Positions 11,773-20,299 of a stretch of 64,000 nt of DNA are shown piece after piece. The notes beneath the pieces were generated by a model. That model was given only the letters and a program-made list of their open reading frames with translations, did not search any database and had not been told where the DNA came from. Positions within the stretch are counted from its first letter, which is position 1. Each line of letters begins with the position of its first letter. The DNA is from Streptomyces sp. NRRL F-6131. Lineage in GTDB: Bacteria > Actinomycetota > Actinomycetes > Streptomycetales > Streptomycetaceae. A program made the position numbers and the translations under genes. Location: assembly GCA_000719695.1 (NCBI GenBank), contig JOHN01000002.1, positions 124,001 to 188,000 of the forward strand. Reading direction: 5' to 3'.

Positions 11773-12771
11773 ATGCCCCGCTTCAGTGTGATCGTCCCGG
11801 TCTACCGGGTCGAGGAGTACCTCCCCGAGTGCCTGACCTCGGTGCTCGGCCAGGACGGCCCGGACTTCGAGCTGATCGCGGTGGACGACCGCTCCCCGGA
11901 CGGCTGCGGCGCCCTGCTCGACGCGGCCGCCGCCCGCGACCCCCGGGTGCGGGTGCTGCACCTGCCGGAGAACGTCGGCCTCGGCCGGGCCCGCAACGCC
12001 GGCCTCGAGGTCGCCTCCGGCGACTACGTGCTCTTCCTGGACAGCGACGACACCCTGACCCCCGGTCTGCTCGAGGCCGTCGACGAGCGGCTGCGGGCCG
12101 GCGGCGACCCGGACGTCCTGGTCTACGACTACGCCCGCACCTACGCCGACGGCCGGACCGTCCGGGCCGCCTCCGCCAAGGTCTTCGGCGCCCCCTCCCG
12201 GGAGGTCTTCGACCTCGCCGACCGCCCCGACCTGCTCGAACTCCTCCAGGTCGTGTGGAACAAGGCCTACCGCCGCGACTTCGTCACCGCCCAGGGCCTG
12301 ACCTTCCCGGCCGGGTACTACGAGGACACCCCCTGGACCTACCCGGCGCTGCTCGCCGCCCGGAGCATCACCCTGCTCGACCGGGTCGGCGTCCACTACC
12401 GGCAGCGCCAGGAGGGCGGCAACATCCTCGCCACCGCCAGCCGCAAGCACTTCGACGTCTTCGACCAGTACGACCTGGTCTTCGCGTTCCTCGACGACCG
12501 CCCCGAACTCGACCGCTGGCGCCCGGTGGTCTACGGCCGGATGCTGCACCACCTCAACACCGTGGTCTCCCGGCCCGGCCGGGTCCCGCCCGGCGACCGC
12601 CGGGAGTTCTTCCGCCGGGCCGCCGAGCACTGCGCCCGGCTCCGCCCGGCCGGCCACCGGGCGTCCGGCGGGGTGACCGGACTGCGCACCGAACTGCTCG
12701 GCCACGGCCGGTACACCGCCTACCAGGCGGTCCGCGCGCTGGCCCGGGCCCGCCGGATGGTCCGCCGCTGA
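11773..12771 (+). CDS. Family 2 glycosyltransferase
   Basis: A 332-residue GT2 enzyme: FSVIVPVYRVEEYLPECL at residues 4-21, a nucleotide-binding DDRSPDG near residue 40, and the metal-binding LDSDDTLTP at about residue 93. It resembles the N-terminal domain of the divergent 1191-residue fusion protein and probably works on the same surface polymer, with sugar nucleotide donors at the cytosolic membrane face. The ATG at 11773 follows TACCCT (11761-11766) by 6 nt, suggesting a leaderless mRNA. The stop codon is embedded in the first unit of the tandem repeat at 12764-12900. Confidence 0.92.
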   Translation: MPRFSVIVPVYRVEEYLPECLTSVLGQDGPDFELIAVDDRSPDGCGALLDAAAARDPRVRVLHLPENVGLGRARNAGLEVASGDYVLFLDSDDTLTPGLLEAVDERLRAGGDPDVLVYDYARTYADGRTVRAASAKVFGAPSREVFDLADRPDLLELLQVVWNKAYRRDFVTAQGLTFPAGYYEDTPWTYPALLAARSITLLDRVGVHYRQRQEGGNILATASRKHFDVFDQYDLVFAFLDDRPELDRWRPVVYGRMLHHLNTVVSRPGRVPPGDRREFFRRAAEHCARLRPAGHRASGGVTGLRTELLGHGRYTAYQAVRALARARRMVRR

Positions 12772-12900
12772 CGACGGGCCGCCGCTGACGACGGGCCGCC
12801 GCCGACGACGGGCCGCCGCCGACGGCGCGCCCGCCGCTGACGACGGGCCGCCGCCGACGGCGCGCCCGCCGCTGACGACGGGCCGCGCGGACGGCGCGCC
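12764..12900. repeat. Eight-unit tandem repeat, 16-18 bp
   Basis: Units begin at 12764, 12781, 12798, 12815, 12832, 12850, 12867 and 12885. Two variants exist: GCCGCTGACGACGGGCC-like and GCCGCCGACGGCGCGCC-like, and they alternate in the second half as a 35-bp double unit. The GGCGCGCC ends are self-complementary. The repeat begins in the last codons of the GT2 gene and fills the gap to the next promoter. Confidence 0.9.
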
Positions 12901-12950
12901 CCCCGCCGAGCCTGACGGCCGTTCGGGGGACGGGCCGGTATAACCGGACG

Positions 12951-13982
12951 GTGGACTTCCTGACCCGCCTCCCGGTGATCGGCCCGCTCGTGGCGCGGGT
13001 GCTGCGCAGCCGCCCTTACCGCGTCTACGAGCACTTCACCGCGCTGCGCGGCAACCGGCTGGCCGGCGCCGTCACCTTCTTCGGCTTCCTCGCGCTCTTC
13101 CCGCTGCTGACGGTCGCCCTGGCGATCGCCGTCGCGACCCTCAGCGACAGCCGGGTCGACGACATCCAGAAGCACATCTCCGACCAGCTGCCGGGCATCT
13201 CCGACGCGCTCAACCTGCCCTCGCTGGTGGCCAACGCCGGCGCGGTCGGACTCGTCAGCGGCGTCCTGCTGGTGCTCTCCGGCCTCGGTTGGGTGGACAC
13301 CATGCGGACCTCGATCCGGGACGTCTGGCAGCTGCCGGACGAGGAGGGCAACCCGCTGCTGCGCAAGGCCTGGGACTTCGTAGTGCTCGGCGGCCTGGGC
13401 CTGGTCTCGCTGGTCTCGCTCGGCGCCTCGGCCGCCGGGACCACGCTGGCCGGCCGGATCGCCGAGGAGCTGGGCCTGGGCGCGGGCGGCTACCTGCTCA
13501 CCGCGGCCGGCCTGCTGATCGCGGTCGGCTCCGACATGCTGCTCTTCGCCTACCTGCTGGCGCCGTTCCCGCGGATCGGCCACCAGCACCGGGGGGACGT
13601 CCTGCGGGCCGCGCTGATCGGCGCGGTCGGCTTCGAACTGCTGAAGATCCTGCTCTCCTCGTACCTCGGCTCGGTCGCCGGGAAGAGCCTGTACGGCGCC
13701 TTCGGCGTGCCGGTCGCGCTGCTGCTCTGGATCAACTTCGTCTGCCGGCTGCTGATGTACTGCGTGGCCTGGACCGCGACCGCGGACCCGGCGGCCGCCC
13801 GGGAGCGGGCCCGCGAGCGCGCCGCCGCGCTGGTCGAGGCCGCCGACGCGGCGGAGACGGCCGAACGCGAGGGCGCCCCGGACGGCAAGGGCACCCCGGA
13901 CGCCGACGAGGCCCGGCCCGCTCCGGAGTCGGGTGGCACCCCGAACACGTCCCGGGCCCGGCCCCGGGACGAGGAGTCCTGA
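12951..13982 (+). CDS. YihY/BrkB-family inner membrane protein
   Basis: A 343-residue protein with about six hydrophobic segments between residues 30 and 280, starting with AGAVTFFGFLALFPLLTVAL, the characteristic first helix of the YihY/BrkB family. Helical segments include LVSGVLLVLSGLGWVDTMR and FVVLGGLGLVSLVSLGASAAG. The C-terminal about 65 residues are charged and proline-rich, and presumably cytosolic. Early names linked the family to serum resistance or RNase BN; neither role is supported here. The GTG at 12951 follows TATAAC (12939-12944) by 6 nt, so the transcript is probably leaderless. It is convergent with the carboxypeptidase gene. Confidence 0.9.
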   Translation: MDFLTRLPVIGPLVARVLRSRPYRVYEHFTALRGNRLAGAVTFFGFLALFPLLTVALAIAVATLSDSRVDDIQKHISDQLPGISDALNLPSLVANAGAVGLVSGVLLVLSGLGWVDTMRTSIRDVWQLPDEEGNPLLRKAWDFVVLGGLGLVSLVSLGASAAGTTLAGRIAEELGLGAGGYLLTAAGLLIAVGSDMLLFAYLLAPFPRIGHQHRGDVLRAALIGAVGFELLKILLSSYLGSVAGKSLYGAFGVPVALLLWINFVCRLLMYCVAWTATADPAAARERARERAAALVEAADAAETAEREGAPDGKGTPDADEARPAPESGGTPNTSRARPRDEES

Positions 13983-14022
13983 GGCCGGGCCCCGCCGCGC
14001 GCCGGGGCGGGCGGCGCCGGGA

Positions 14023-15252
14023 TCAGCGGGCGGCCGCCCGCCGCCGGTTCAGCAGCAGCAGACCGCCCGCCCCGCCCGCCGTCAGGACCACCCCGCCGAC
14101 GATCCAGCCGACCGGTCCGGGGCCGTTCCCGCCGTCCTCCGCGCGCACGGTCGTCGCCCGGGCCGCGCCGGTGGCGTCCGGCACGGCGCTCGGCGTGGTG
14201 GGGTGCGGCGGCGGGGCGGGCACCCCGGCCGCGCCGCCGGCCTGACCGGTCGGCGTCGGCGCGGCGGTCTCGCCCTCCTCGACCAGCCTCCCGACCGGCT
14301 TCACCTTGCCGGCCGCCGCGAAGCCCCAGTCCAGCAGTGCGGCCGTCTCGTCGTAGACCTTCTGGTAGCTGGACGGGTGCATGACCGTCACCAGCAAGGT
14401 GCGGCCGTCCCGTTCGGCGGCGCCGACGAAGGTGGAGCCGGCGTTGGTGGTGAAACCGTTCTTCACCCCGATCAGACCGGGGTACTTGCCGAGCAGCCGG
14501 TCGGTGTTGGCGATCCCGAAGCTCCCGCGCTGCCCGGTGTTGCGGTCCACCGCGCCGGGGAACATCGCGTCACGGGTCGCGCAGTACATCCGGAAGTCCG
14601 GGTTGCGCAGCCCCGCCCGGGCGAACAGCGTCAGGTCGTACGCCGAGGACACCTGGCCGTCGGAGTCGTAGCCGTCCGGCGACACCACCTTGGTGTCCCG
14701 GGCCTGCAAGGCCTCCGCCCGCGCCTGCATCTCGGCGACGGTCTGCTGCACCCCGCCGTTCATGTGCGCCAGGACGTGCACCGCGTCGTTCCCCGAGCTC
14801 AGGAACACTCCGCGCCAGAGGTCCTCGACCCGGTAGTCCAGGTCCTCCTTGATGCCGACCAGGCTGCTCCCCGCACCGATCCCCTGGATCTCCTCCGGCG
14901 CGACCTTGTGGACGGCGTTGCGGTCGAACTTGGGCAGCACGGTGTCCGCGAACAGGATCTTCAGCGTGGACGCCGGAGCGAGCCGCAGATGCGGGTTCCC
15001 GGCCGCCAGCACCTCGCCCGACGCGGCGTCCGCGACTATCCAGGACTGCCCGGTGAGGTCCCCGGGCAGGGCCGGGGCGCCCGCCAGCGGATCCACCTGG
15101 ACCCCAGGGAGTCCCAACCGCTCGCCGCCGATCGCGGCCGGTGGTGGCGGCGGCTCGAACGGGGCCGCGACGGCCGCCGGAGCGGCGTACAGGAGCGGAA
15201 GGGCCGCGGCGGGCGCGACGATCAGACGTGCGAGCTTCGAGCGAATGGGCAC
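14023..15252 (-). CDS. Serine-type D-alanyl-D-alanine carboxypeptidase (PBP5/DacA type)
   Basis: A 409-residue exported enzyme that trims the terminal D-Ala of peptidoglycan stems. An N-terminal signal peptide (SKLARLIVAPAAALPLL onward) is followed by the active-site tetrad STLK, the SGN motif in LSSGNDAVHVLAHM, and KNG in GVKNGFTTNAGSTF in place of KTG. A proline/alanine-rich linker and a C-terminal membrane helix before RRRAAAR anchor it. The GTG at 15252 follows TACCGT by 6 nt, a leaderless arrangement that places the signal peptide correctly; a start at 15297 would put 15 unlikely residues before it. It is divergent from the small SCO4848-like gene. Confidence 0.93.
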   Translation of the reverse strand: MPIRSKLARLIVAPAAALPLLYAAPAAVAAPFEPPPPPAAIGGERLGLPGVQVDPLAGAPALPGDLTGQSWIVADAASGEVLAAGNPHLRLAPASTLKILFADTVLPKFDRNAVHKVAPEEIQGIGAGSSLVGIKEDLDYRVEDLWRGVFLSSGNDAVHVLAHMNGGVQQTVAEMQARAEALQARDTKVVSPDGYDSDGQVSSAYDLTLFARAGLRNPDFRMYCATRDAMFPGAVDRNTGQRGSFGIANTDRLLGKYPGLIGVKNGFTTNAGSTFVGAAERDGRTLLVTVMHPSSYQKVYDETAALLDWGFAAAGKVKPVGRLVEEGETAAPTPTGQAGGAAGVPAPPPHPTTPSAVPDATGAARATTVRAEDGGNGPGPVGWIVGGVVLTAGGAGGLLLLNRRRAAAR

Positions 15253-15399
15253 CAGCAGACGGTACCCAGTCCGGACCCCCGCCGTCCGCCACTCCACCCC
15301 GGTCCGCCGCAGGAGGGGGCCACCGTACGCCGAACGGACGCCCGCGCATACTGGGGGAGCACACCGCCTTCACCTCCCCGCCCCACCGAGGACCGCCCC

Positions 15400-15657
15400 A
15401 TGAAGCTCAGCCGCCGCACCTCCTGGTTCCTGACCGCCTTCGGCGTCTGGTCCCTGGTCATCTGGACCACCTTCGTCAAGAACCTCTGGAAGGACTCCGG
15501 CGGCCAGGCCTTCACCGGCGGCGACCACTCCCAGCCCACCGCCTTCTTCTGGGTCCACCTCCTCCTCGCCGTGACCTCCCTCGCCCTCGGCCTCACCATC
15601 GGTGCCCTCGGCCTCCGCGGCCTCCGCGCCACCCGCCCCACCCCGGCCACCCGCTGA
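15400..15657 (+). CDS. SCO4848-like small membrane protein
   Basis: An 85-residue protein with two hydrophobic segments, WFLTAFGVWSLVIWTTFV (about residues 9-26) and FFWVHLLLAVTSLALGLTIG (about 49-68), separated by a polar loop, and a basic C-terminus. Size, sequence and its place between a carboxypeptidase and the sdh operon match the Streptomyces SCO4848 family as I remember it. Function is unknown. No Shine-Dalgarno is visible before the ATG at 15400. It ends at a strong bidirectional terminator shared with the sdh operon. Confidence 0.82.
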   Translation: MKLSRRTSWFLTAFGVWSLVIWTTFVKNLWKDSGGQAFTGGDHSQPTAFFWVHLLLAVTSLALGLTIGALGLRGLRATRPTPATR

Positions 15658-15675
15658 CGCGCCGGGAGGCACAGC

Positions 15676-15712
15676 GCGAAGGCCCCCGTCCGGTGTGGAC
15701 GGGGGCCTTCGC
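15676..15712. terminator. Bidirectional terminator between SCO4848-like gene and sdhB
   Basis: A perfect 16-bp stem (15676-15691 with 15697-15712) around the loop GGTGT lies between two convergent genes, 18 nt after one stop and 14 nt after the other. Confidence 0.9.
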
Positions 15713-15726
15713 GGGTGGGGCGGGGG

Positions 15727-16500
15727 TCAGAAGCGGCGGGTGACCAGCGCCCGCTTCACTTCCTGGATCGCCTTGGTGACCTCGATGCCGCGGGGGCAGG
15801 CCTCGGAGCAGTTGAAGGTGGTCCGGCAGCGCCAGACGCCCTCACGGTCGTTGAGGATCTCCAGCCGCTGCTCGGCACCCTCGTCGCGCGAGTCGAAGAT
15901 GAAGCGGTGCGCGTTGACGATCGCGGCCGGGCCGAAGTACTGGCCGTCGTTCCAGAACACCGGGCAGGACGACGTGCACGCGGCGCACAGGATGCACTTG
16001 GTGGTGTCGTCGAACCGCTCGCGGTCCTCGGCGGACTGCAGGCGCTCGCGGGTCGGCTCGTTCCCCTTGGTGATGAGGAACGGCATGACGTCCTTGTACG
16101 CCTGGAAGAACGGGTCCATGTCCACGATCAGGTCCTTGAGGACCGTCAGGCCCTTGATGGCCTCGATCGTGATCGGCTTCTCCGGGTTGACGTCCTTGAG
16201 CAGGGTCTTGCACGCCAGCCGGTTGCGGCCGTTGATCCGCATGGCGTCGGAGCCGCAGATGCCGTGGGCACAGGAACGGCGATAGGTGAGGGTGCCGTCC
16301 TGCTCCCACTTGATCTTGTTGAGCGCGTCCAGGACGCGCTCCTTCGGGTCCATCTCCAGCTGGTAGTCGACCCACACCGGGTCCGGGTGCTCCTCCGGGT
16401 TGAACCGGCGGATCCGGACGGTGACGGTGATCAGCTTGGTGCCGCCGGCCTCGGCCGCGTCCAGAGCGGCCGAGTGCTTCTCCATGGTCGGAGTGCTCAT
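15727..16500 (-). CDS. sdhB: Succinate dehydrogenase iron-sulfur subunit
   Basis: A 257-residue subunit that passes electrons from the flavoprotein to the membrane anchor. The N-terminal ferredoxin-like domain has CAHGICGSDAM (about residues 76-86) for the 2Fe-2S cluster, and the C-terminal domain has CILCAACTSSCP and CSEACPRGI for the 4Fe-4S and 3Fe-4S clusters. The ATG at 16498-16500 overlaps the sdhA stop (ATGA), which implies translational coupling. It is the last gene of sdhCDAB and ends at the terminator at 15676-15712. Cluster ligands appear complete. Confidence 0.98.
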   Translation of the reverse strand: MSTPTMEKHSAALDAAEAGGTKLITVTVRIRRFNPEEHPDPVWVDYQLEMDPKERVLDALNKIKWEQDGTLTYRRSCAHGICGSDAMRINGRNRLACKTLLKDVNPEKPITIEAIKGLTVLKDLIVDMDPFFQAYKDVMPFLITKGNEPTRERLQSAEDRERFDDTTKCILCAACTSSCPVFWNDGQYFGPAAIVNAHRFIFDSRDEGAEQRLEILNDREGVWRCRTTFNCSEACPRGIEVTKAIQEVKRALVTRRF

Positions 16501-18242
16501 CAGTACTTACGCTCCATCGGCTGGTAGCGGGTCGTGACGACCGGCTTGTAGTCGAGGCGGATGGAGGTGCTGCCGTCGGCGGCGACCTCCTGGTACGCCA
16601 TGGTGTGCTGCATGAACTTCACGTCGTCACGGGTCGGGAAGTCCTCGCGGTAGTGACCGCCGCGCGACTCCTCGCGGGCGAGCGCGGAGACCGCCAGGAC
16701 CTCGGCCAGGTCGAGCAGGTTGCCCAGCTCGATGGCCTCCAGCAGGTCCGTGTTGTACCGGAAGCCCTTGTCCTGGATCGCGACGTTCTTGTAGCGCTCC
16801 TTCAGGGCGGCGATGTCCTCGACGGCCTGCTTCAGGGTGGCGCCGGTGCGGTACACCATCGCGTTGGCGTCCATGGTCTCCTGCAGCTCCTTGCGGATCT
16901 GCGCCACGGACTCGGTGCCGGTGGACTCGCGCAGCGCGTCGACCAGCTCCTGGACCAGCTGCTCCGGGTTCTCCGGGAGCGGCACGAACTCGTTCGCCTC
17001 GGCGAACTGCGCGGCGGCGATGCCCGCGCGGCGGCCGAAGACGTTGATGTCCAGCAGCGAGTTGGTGCCCAGGCGGTTGGCGCCGTGCACGGACACGCAG
17101 GCGACCTCGCCGGCCGCGTACAGGCCGGGGACGACGTCGGTGTTGTTGCGCAGCACCTCACCCTCGACGTTGGTCGGGATGCCGCCCATGGCGTAGTGCG
17201 CGGTGGGCTGGATCGGGATCGGGTCCGTGTAGGGCTCGATGCCGAGGTAGGTCCGGGCGAACTCGGTGATGTCCGGGAGCTTGGCATCCAGCTGCTCCGG
17301 CGGCAGGTGGGTCAGGTCCAGGTAGACGTGGTCGCCGTCCGGACCGCAGCCGCGACCCTCGCGGATCTCGGTGTAGATCGCGCGGGAGCAGACGTCACGG
17401 GACGCGAGGTCCTTCATGACGGGGGCGTAGCGCTCCATGAAGCGCTCGCCGTCCTTGTTGCGCAGGATGCCGCCCTCGCCGCGGGCGCCCTCGGTGAGCA
17501 GGATGCCCATCCGCCAGATGCCCGTCGGGTGGAACTGGAAGAACTCCATGTCCTCCAGCGGCAGGCCGCGGCGGTAGGCCACCGCCTGGCCGTCACCGGT
17601 GAGGGTGTGGGCGTTCGAGGAGACCTTGAACATCTTGCCGGTGCCGCCGGAGGCGAAGACGACCGCCTTGGCCTGGAAGACGTGGATCTCGCCGGTGGCC
17701 AGCTCGTACGCGACGACGCCGGCGGTCTTGCCCTCGTTGATCAGCAGGTCGAGGACGTAGAACTCGTTGAAGAACTCGACGCCGTGCTTGACGCAGTTCT
17801 GGAACAGCGTCTGGAGGATCATGTGACCGGTGCGGTCGGCCGCGTAGCAGGACCGGCGGACCGGGGCCTCGCCGTGGTTGCGGGAGTGGCCGCCGAAGCG
17901 GCGCTGGTCGATCCGGCCCTGCTCGGTGCGGGAGAAGGGCAGGCCCATCTTCTCGAGGTCGAGGACGGCGTCGATGGCCTCCTTGCACATGATCTCGGCG
18001 GCGTCCTGGTCGACCAGGTAGTCACCGCCCTTGACCGTGTCGAAGGTGTGCCACTCCCAGTTGTCCTCCTCGACGTTGGCGAGGGCGGCGCACATGCCGC
18101 CCTGGGCCGCGCCGGTGTGGGACCGGGTGGGGTAGAGCTTGGTCAGGACGGCGGTGCGGCTGCGCTGCGTCGACTCGATGGCGGCGCGCATGCCGGCGCC
18201 GCCGGCGCCGACGATGACGGTGTCGTACTGGTGAATCTGCAT
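16500..18242 (-). CDS. sdhA: Succinate dehydrogenase flavoprotein subunit
   Basis: A 580-residue catalytic subunit that oxidises succinate to fumarate on the inner membrane face. The FAD-binding VIVGAGGAGMRAAIE is at residues 10-24; the region around TRSHTGAAQGG contains the expected histidine flavin-attachment segment; FQFHPTG and the HYAMGGIPT/RLGTNSLLD segments carry substrate-site residues. GC content and length are typical. It is third in the sdhCDAB operon, 54 nt after sdhD, and overlaps sdhB by 1 nt. No anomalies seen. Confidence 0.98.
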   Translation of the reverse strand: MQIHQYDTVIVGAGGAGMRAAIESTQRSRTAVLTKLYPTRSHTGAAQGGMCAALANVEEDNWEWHTFDTVKGGDYLVDQDAAEIMCKEAIDAVLDLEKMGLPFSRTEQGRIDQRRFGGHSRNHGEAPVRRSCYAADRTGHMILQTLFQNCVKHGVEFFNEFYVLDLLINEGKTAGVVAYELATGEIHVFQAKAVVFASGGTGKMFKVSSNAHTLTGDGQAVAYRRGLPLEDMEFFQFHPTGIWRMGILLTEGARGEGGILRNKDGERFMERYAPVMKDLASRDVCSRAIYTEIREGRGCGPDGDHVYLDLTHLPPEQLDAKLPDITEFARTYLGIEPYTDPIPIQPTAHYAMGGIPTNVEGEVLRNNTDVVPGLYAAGEVACVSVHGANRLGTNSLLDINVFGRRAGIAAAQFAEANEFVPLPENPEQLVQELVDALRESTGTESVAQIRKELQETMDANAMVYRTGATLKQAVEDIAALKERYKNVAIQDKGFRYNTDLLEAIELGNLLDLAEVLAVSALAREESRGGHYREDFPTRDDVKFMQHTMAYQEVAADGSTSIRLDYKPVVTTRYQPMERKY

Positions 18243-18296
18243 GGGGGGTTAACTCGCCTCTGGCCTCTGCCGATGCCGGATGTGGATGCTGTCGGC

Positions 18297-18788
18297 TCAG
18301 ATGTTGGGATCGAAGGTGAAGATCACCAGGGTGCCGAGCAGCACGGTGAACACCGTGGCGGTACCCATGAGGCCCTTCAGCCAGAGCCGGGTGGAGTCCT
18401 TCTCGGCGTAGTCGTTGATGACCTGACGCATGCCGTTGGCGCCGTGCAGCATGGCGAGCCAGAGCATCGTGAGGTCCCAGACCTGCCAGAACGGGGACGC
18501 CCAGCGGCCGGCCACGAAGGCGAAGCCGATCTTGGAGACGCCGCCGTCGAGCACCAGCATGATCAGCAGGTGACCGAGGATCAGCACCACGAGGACGATG
18601 CCGGACAGGCGCATGAAGAGCCAGGCGAGCATCTCGAAGTTGGTGCGGGTGCGGCGCGGGGTCTTCTTGGTCCGCTGCCGGGCCGGTTCGATCACGAACG
18701 CGTCGGCCGGGTTGCCGGTGCCGAGACCCTTGCCGGTGTGCGCCTGGGCGGAGGGGACCACCACAGCGTCGGAGATTTCCGTGGACAT
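18297..18788 (-). CDS. sdhD: Succinate dehydrogenase hydrophobic membrane anchor subunit
   Basis: A 163-residue anchor protein with about 50 polar N-terminal residues and three membrane segments: MLAWLFMRLSGIVLVVLILG, a central helix around FWQVWDLTMLWLAMLHG, and LMGTATVFTVLLGTLVIF. LSG near the first helix and HGANGMRQVINDY are family hallmarks of heme/quinone-binding anchors. It lies 8 nt after sdhC and 54 nt before sdhA. With SdhC it holds the complex in the membrane and reduces menaquinone. Confidence 0.93.
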   Translation of the reverse strand: MSTEISDAVVVPSAQAHTGKGLGTGNPADAFVIEPARQRTKKTPRRTRTNFEMLAWLFMRLSGIVLVVLILGHLLIMLVLDGGVSKIGFAFVAGRWASPFWQVWDLTMLWLAMLHGANGMRQVINDYAEKDSTRLWLKGLMGTATVFTVLLGTLVIFTFDPNI

Positions 18789-18796
18789 GTCTCAGA

Positions 18797-19177
18797 TCAC
18801 TTCCCGAACCAGGAGGTCAGCGTGTGCTGCAGGATCGGGTAGAAGGCGCCGGCCATCAGGACGACCCAGACCCCGACGACGGTCCAGAGCATCTGCTTCT
18901 GGTACTTCGGGCCCTTCGACCAGAAGTCGACCGCGACGACGCGCAGGCCGTTCAGGGCGTGGAACAGGATGGCGGCCACCAGGCCGTACTCCATCAGGTT
19001 CACGAGCGGCGTCTTGTACGTCTGAATGACGGTGTCGTACGCCTCGGGCGACACCCGCACCAGTGCGGTGTCCAGGACATGGGCGAACAGGAAGAAGAAG
19101 ATGAGGACGCCGGTGACTCGATGAGCCACCCAGCTCCACATGCCTTCCCGGCCGCGGTACAGCGTTCCAGCCGGCAC
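18797..19177 (-). CDS. sdhC: Succinate dehydrogenase cytochrome b556 subunit
   Basis: A 126-residue anchor subunit with three hydrophobic segments: VLIFFFLFAHVLDTALV, the segment around GLVAAILFHALNGLRVV, and MLWTVVGVWVVLMAGAF. HRVTGV near residue 19 and FAHVLD/FHALNG provide histidines expected for heme b and quinone binding. The GTG at 19177 follows GGAGGG by 8 nt. It is the first gene of the operon; a TAGGAT -10-like box lies at 19262-19267 upstream. sdhD follows after 8 nt. Confidence 0.93.
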   Translation of the reverse strand: MPAGTLYRGREGMWSWVAHRVTGVLIFFFLFAHVLDTALVRVSPEAYDTVIQTYKTPLVNLMEYGLVAAILFHALNGLRVVAVDFWSKGPKYQKQMLWTVVGVWVVLMAGAFYPILQHTLTSWFGK

Positions 19178-19261
19178 GGAAAAACCCTCCGGAAGCGATT
19201 GGGGGCTCGGCCGGCTTCGGTGTCGGTCAGCCCGGCCGGGTACGGTCCACCGGCCGCGAGC

Positions 19262-19267
19262 ATCCTA
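19262..19267 (-). promoter_or_regulatory. Candidate -10 box of the sdhCDAB promoter
   Basis: TAGGAT on the minus strand, about 85 nt before sdhC, matches the principal sigma-factor -10 consensus of streptomycetes. No good -35 is visible 16-19 nt upstream of it. Confidence 0.4.
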
Positions 19268-19441
19268 TCGACGCGTTATCGGGAACCGCCTCCGGGGGTC
19301 CGAGGTGTGATCAATCAGGCACGAGTGGCCTAGTCGGACGGGAACCGGCGCGTCGTTCACGACGCAACGTGACCGTTCGACCGCTCCGCGTCGCGCTACG
19401 GTGGCCCACCCGTTCGCCGCCGACACCCCACCGAGGCCCCC

Positions 19442-20266
19442 GTGCCACACGTTGCCCCGCGTCCGTCCCGCCCCCCGCTCCGCGGTCGGCTCCGCGTCCC
19501 GTTCCTCGCCGCCGCCGTCCTCCTCGTCCTCGGGGCCGCCGGTTGCGCCGACCCGGCGGAGGGCTCGGCCGACCGGGCCGCCACCGGTGCCCCGGCCCGC
19601 GAACTGACCGCCGCCGAGCTGCGCGCCGCCGCGGTGACCGACGCCGAGCTCGGGCCCGGCTTCACCGTCACGGTGATCACCCCCGGCCACGGCGGGACCG
19701 GCCCGGACGGCGGCCGGGAGACCGCCGACAAGCCGGCCTGCCAGCCGCTGCTGGACGCGGTGGCCCCGGCGGCGGGACCGGCGCGGAGCGGCCGGGCCGC
19801 CGCCTCTCCCGCGCCGGTCCCGGCGGTGCCGTACGCGGAGACCGATCTGAGCGTCGCGCAGGCCGCCGACCCGGCGGGGAGCCTCTACGGCGGACTGCTC
19901 GGCTACCGGGGCGACCGGGCGGCCCGGCTGCAGGCGGAGCTGGAGGGACTGTTCGTTCCGTGTGCGGAGTTCGCGTCGACGGCGCCGCCGCCCCCGGCGG
20001 AGCGCGACCGCGCGGCGACCAGGACCGGACACCGGTTGAGCCGCCACGACACGCCCACCCCCGAGGGAGCCGACGCGGCGACGGGTTTCACCCTCACGAA
20101 TGAATCGGGTGCGGTGGTGCTCGCGCAGCGTGCCGTGCTGGCGAGGGTCGGACCGGCCCTGGTGGTGTTCAGTACGGTGGGCGTCGGCGCCGAGTCGGCC
20201 CCCGCGCCGGACGAGCGGGTCGTCGGGCGTCAGGTGGCCAAGCTGCGGGCGGCCCAGAAGGGCTGA
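19442..20266 (+). CDS. Secreted lipoprotein of unknown function
   Basis: A 274-residue protein with an N-terminal signal ending in the lipobox LGAAGC (cysteine near residue 35), so it is predicted to be lipid-anchored outside the cell. The mature part starts with an alanine-rich acidic segment containing ELTAAELRAAAVTDAELGPGF, then two cysteines (PACQPLLDA and FVPCAEF) that may form a disulfide, and ends with VVFSTVGVGAES. The layout recalls PknH-like extracellular sensor domains of actinobacteria, but that is only a resemblance. It is divergent from sdhC and convergent with the uraD-like gene. Confidence 0.75.
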   Translation: MPHVAPRPSRPPLRGRLRVPFLAAAVLLVLGAAGCADPAEGSADRAATGAPARELTAAELRAAAVTDAELGPGFTVTVITPGHGGTGPDGGRETADKPACQPLLDAVAPAAGPARSGRAAASPAPVPAVPYAETDLSVAQAADPAGSLYGGLLGYRGDRAARLQAELEGLFVPCAEFASTAPPPPAERDRAATRTGHRLSRHDTPTPEGADAATGFTLTNESGAVVLAQRAVLARVGPALVVFSTVGVGAESAPAPDERVVGRQVAKLRAAQKG

Positions 20267-20294
20267 GACCCCGGGCGCGTGGGCGCCCGGGGTC
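20267..20294. terminator. Bidirectional terminator between lipoprotein gene and uraD
   Basis: A perfect 12-bp stem, 20267-20278 with 20283-20294, begins immediately after the lipoprotein stop codon and ends 6 nt before the convergent gene's stop. Confidence 0.85.
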
Positions 20295-20299
20295 CGGGA

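Noticed and set aside
7973..11791. 1272-codon plus-strand open frame opposite the GT2/glycerophosphotransferase gene
   Set aside because: The product lacks any domain and mirrors the codon structure of the minus-strand enzyme, which has all catalytic motifs.
12764..12900. CRISPR-like array
   Set aside because: Units are contiguous 16-18-bp repeats without spacers and no cas genes are present.
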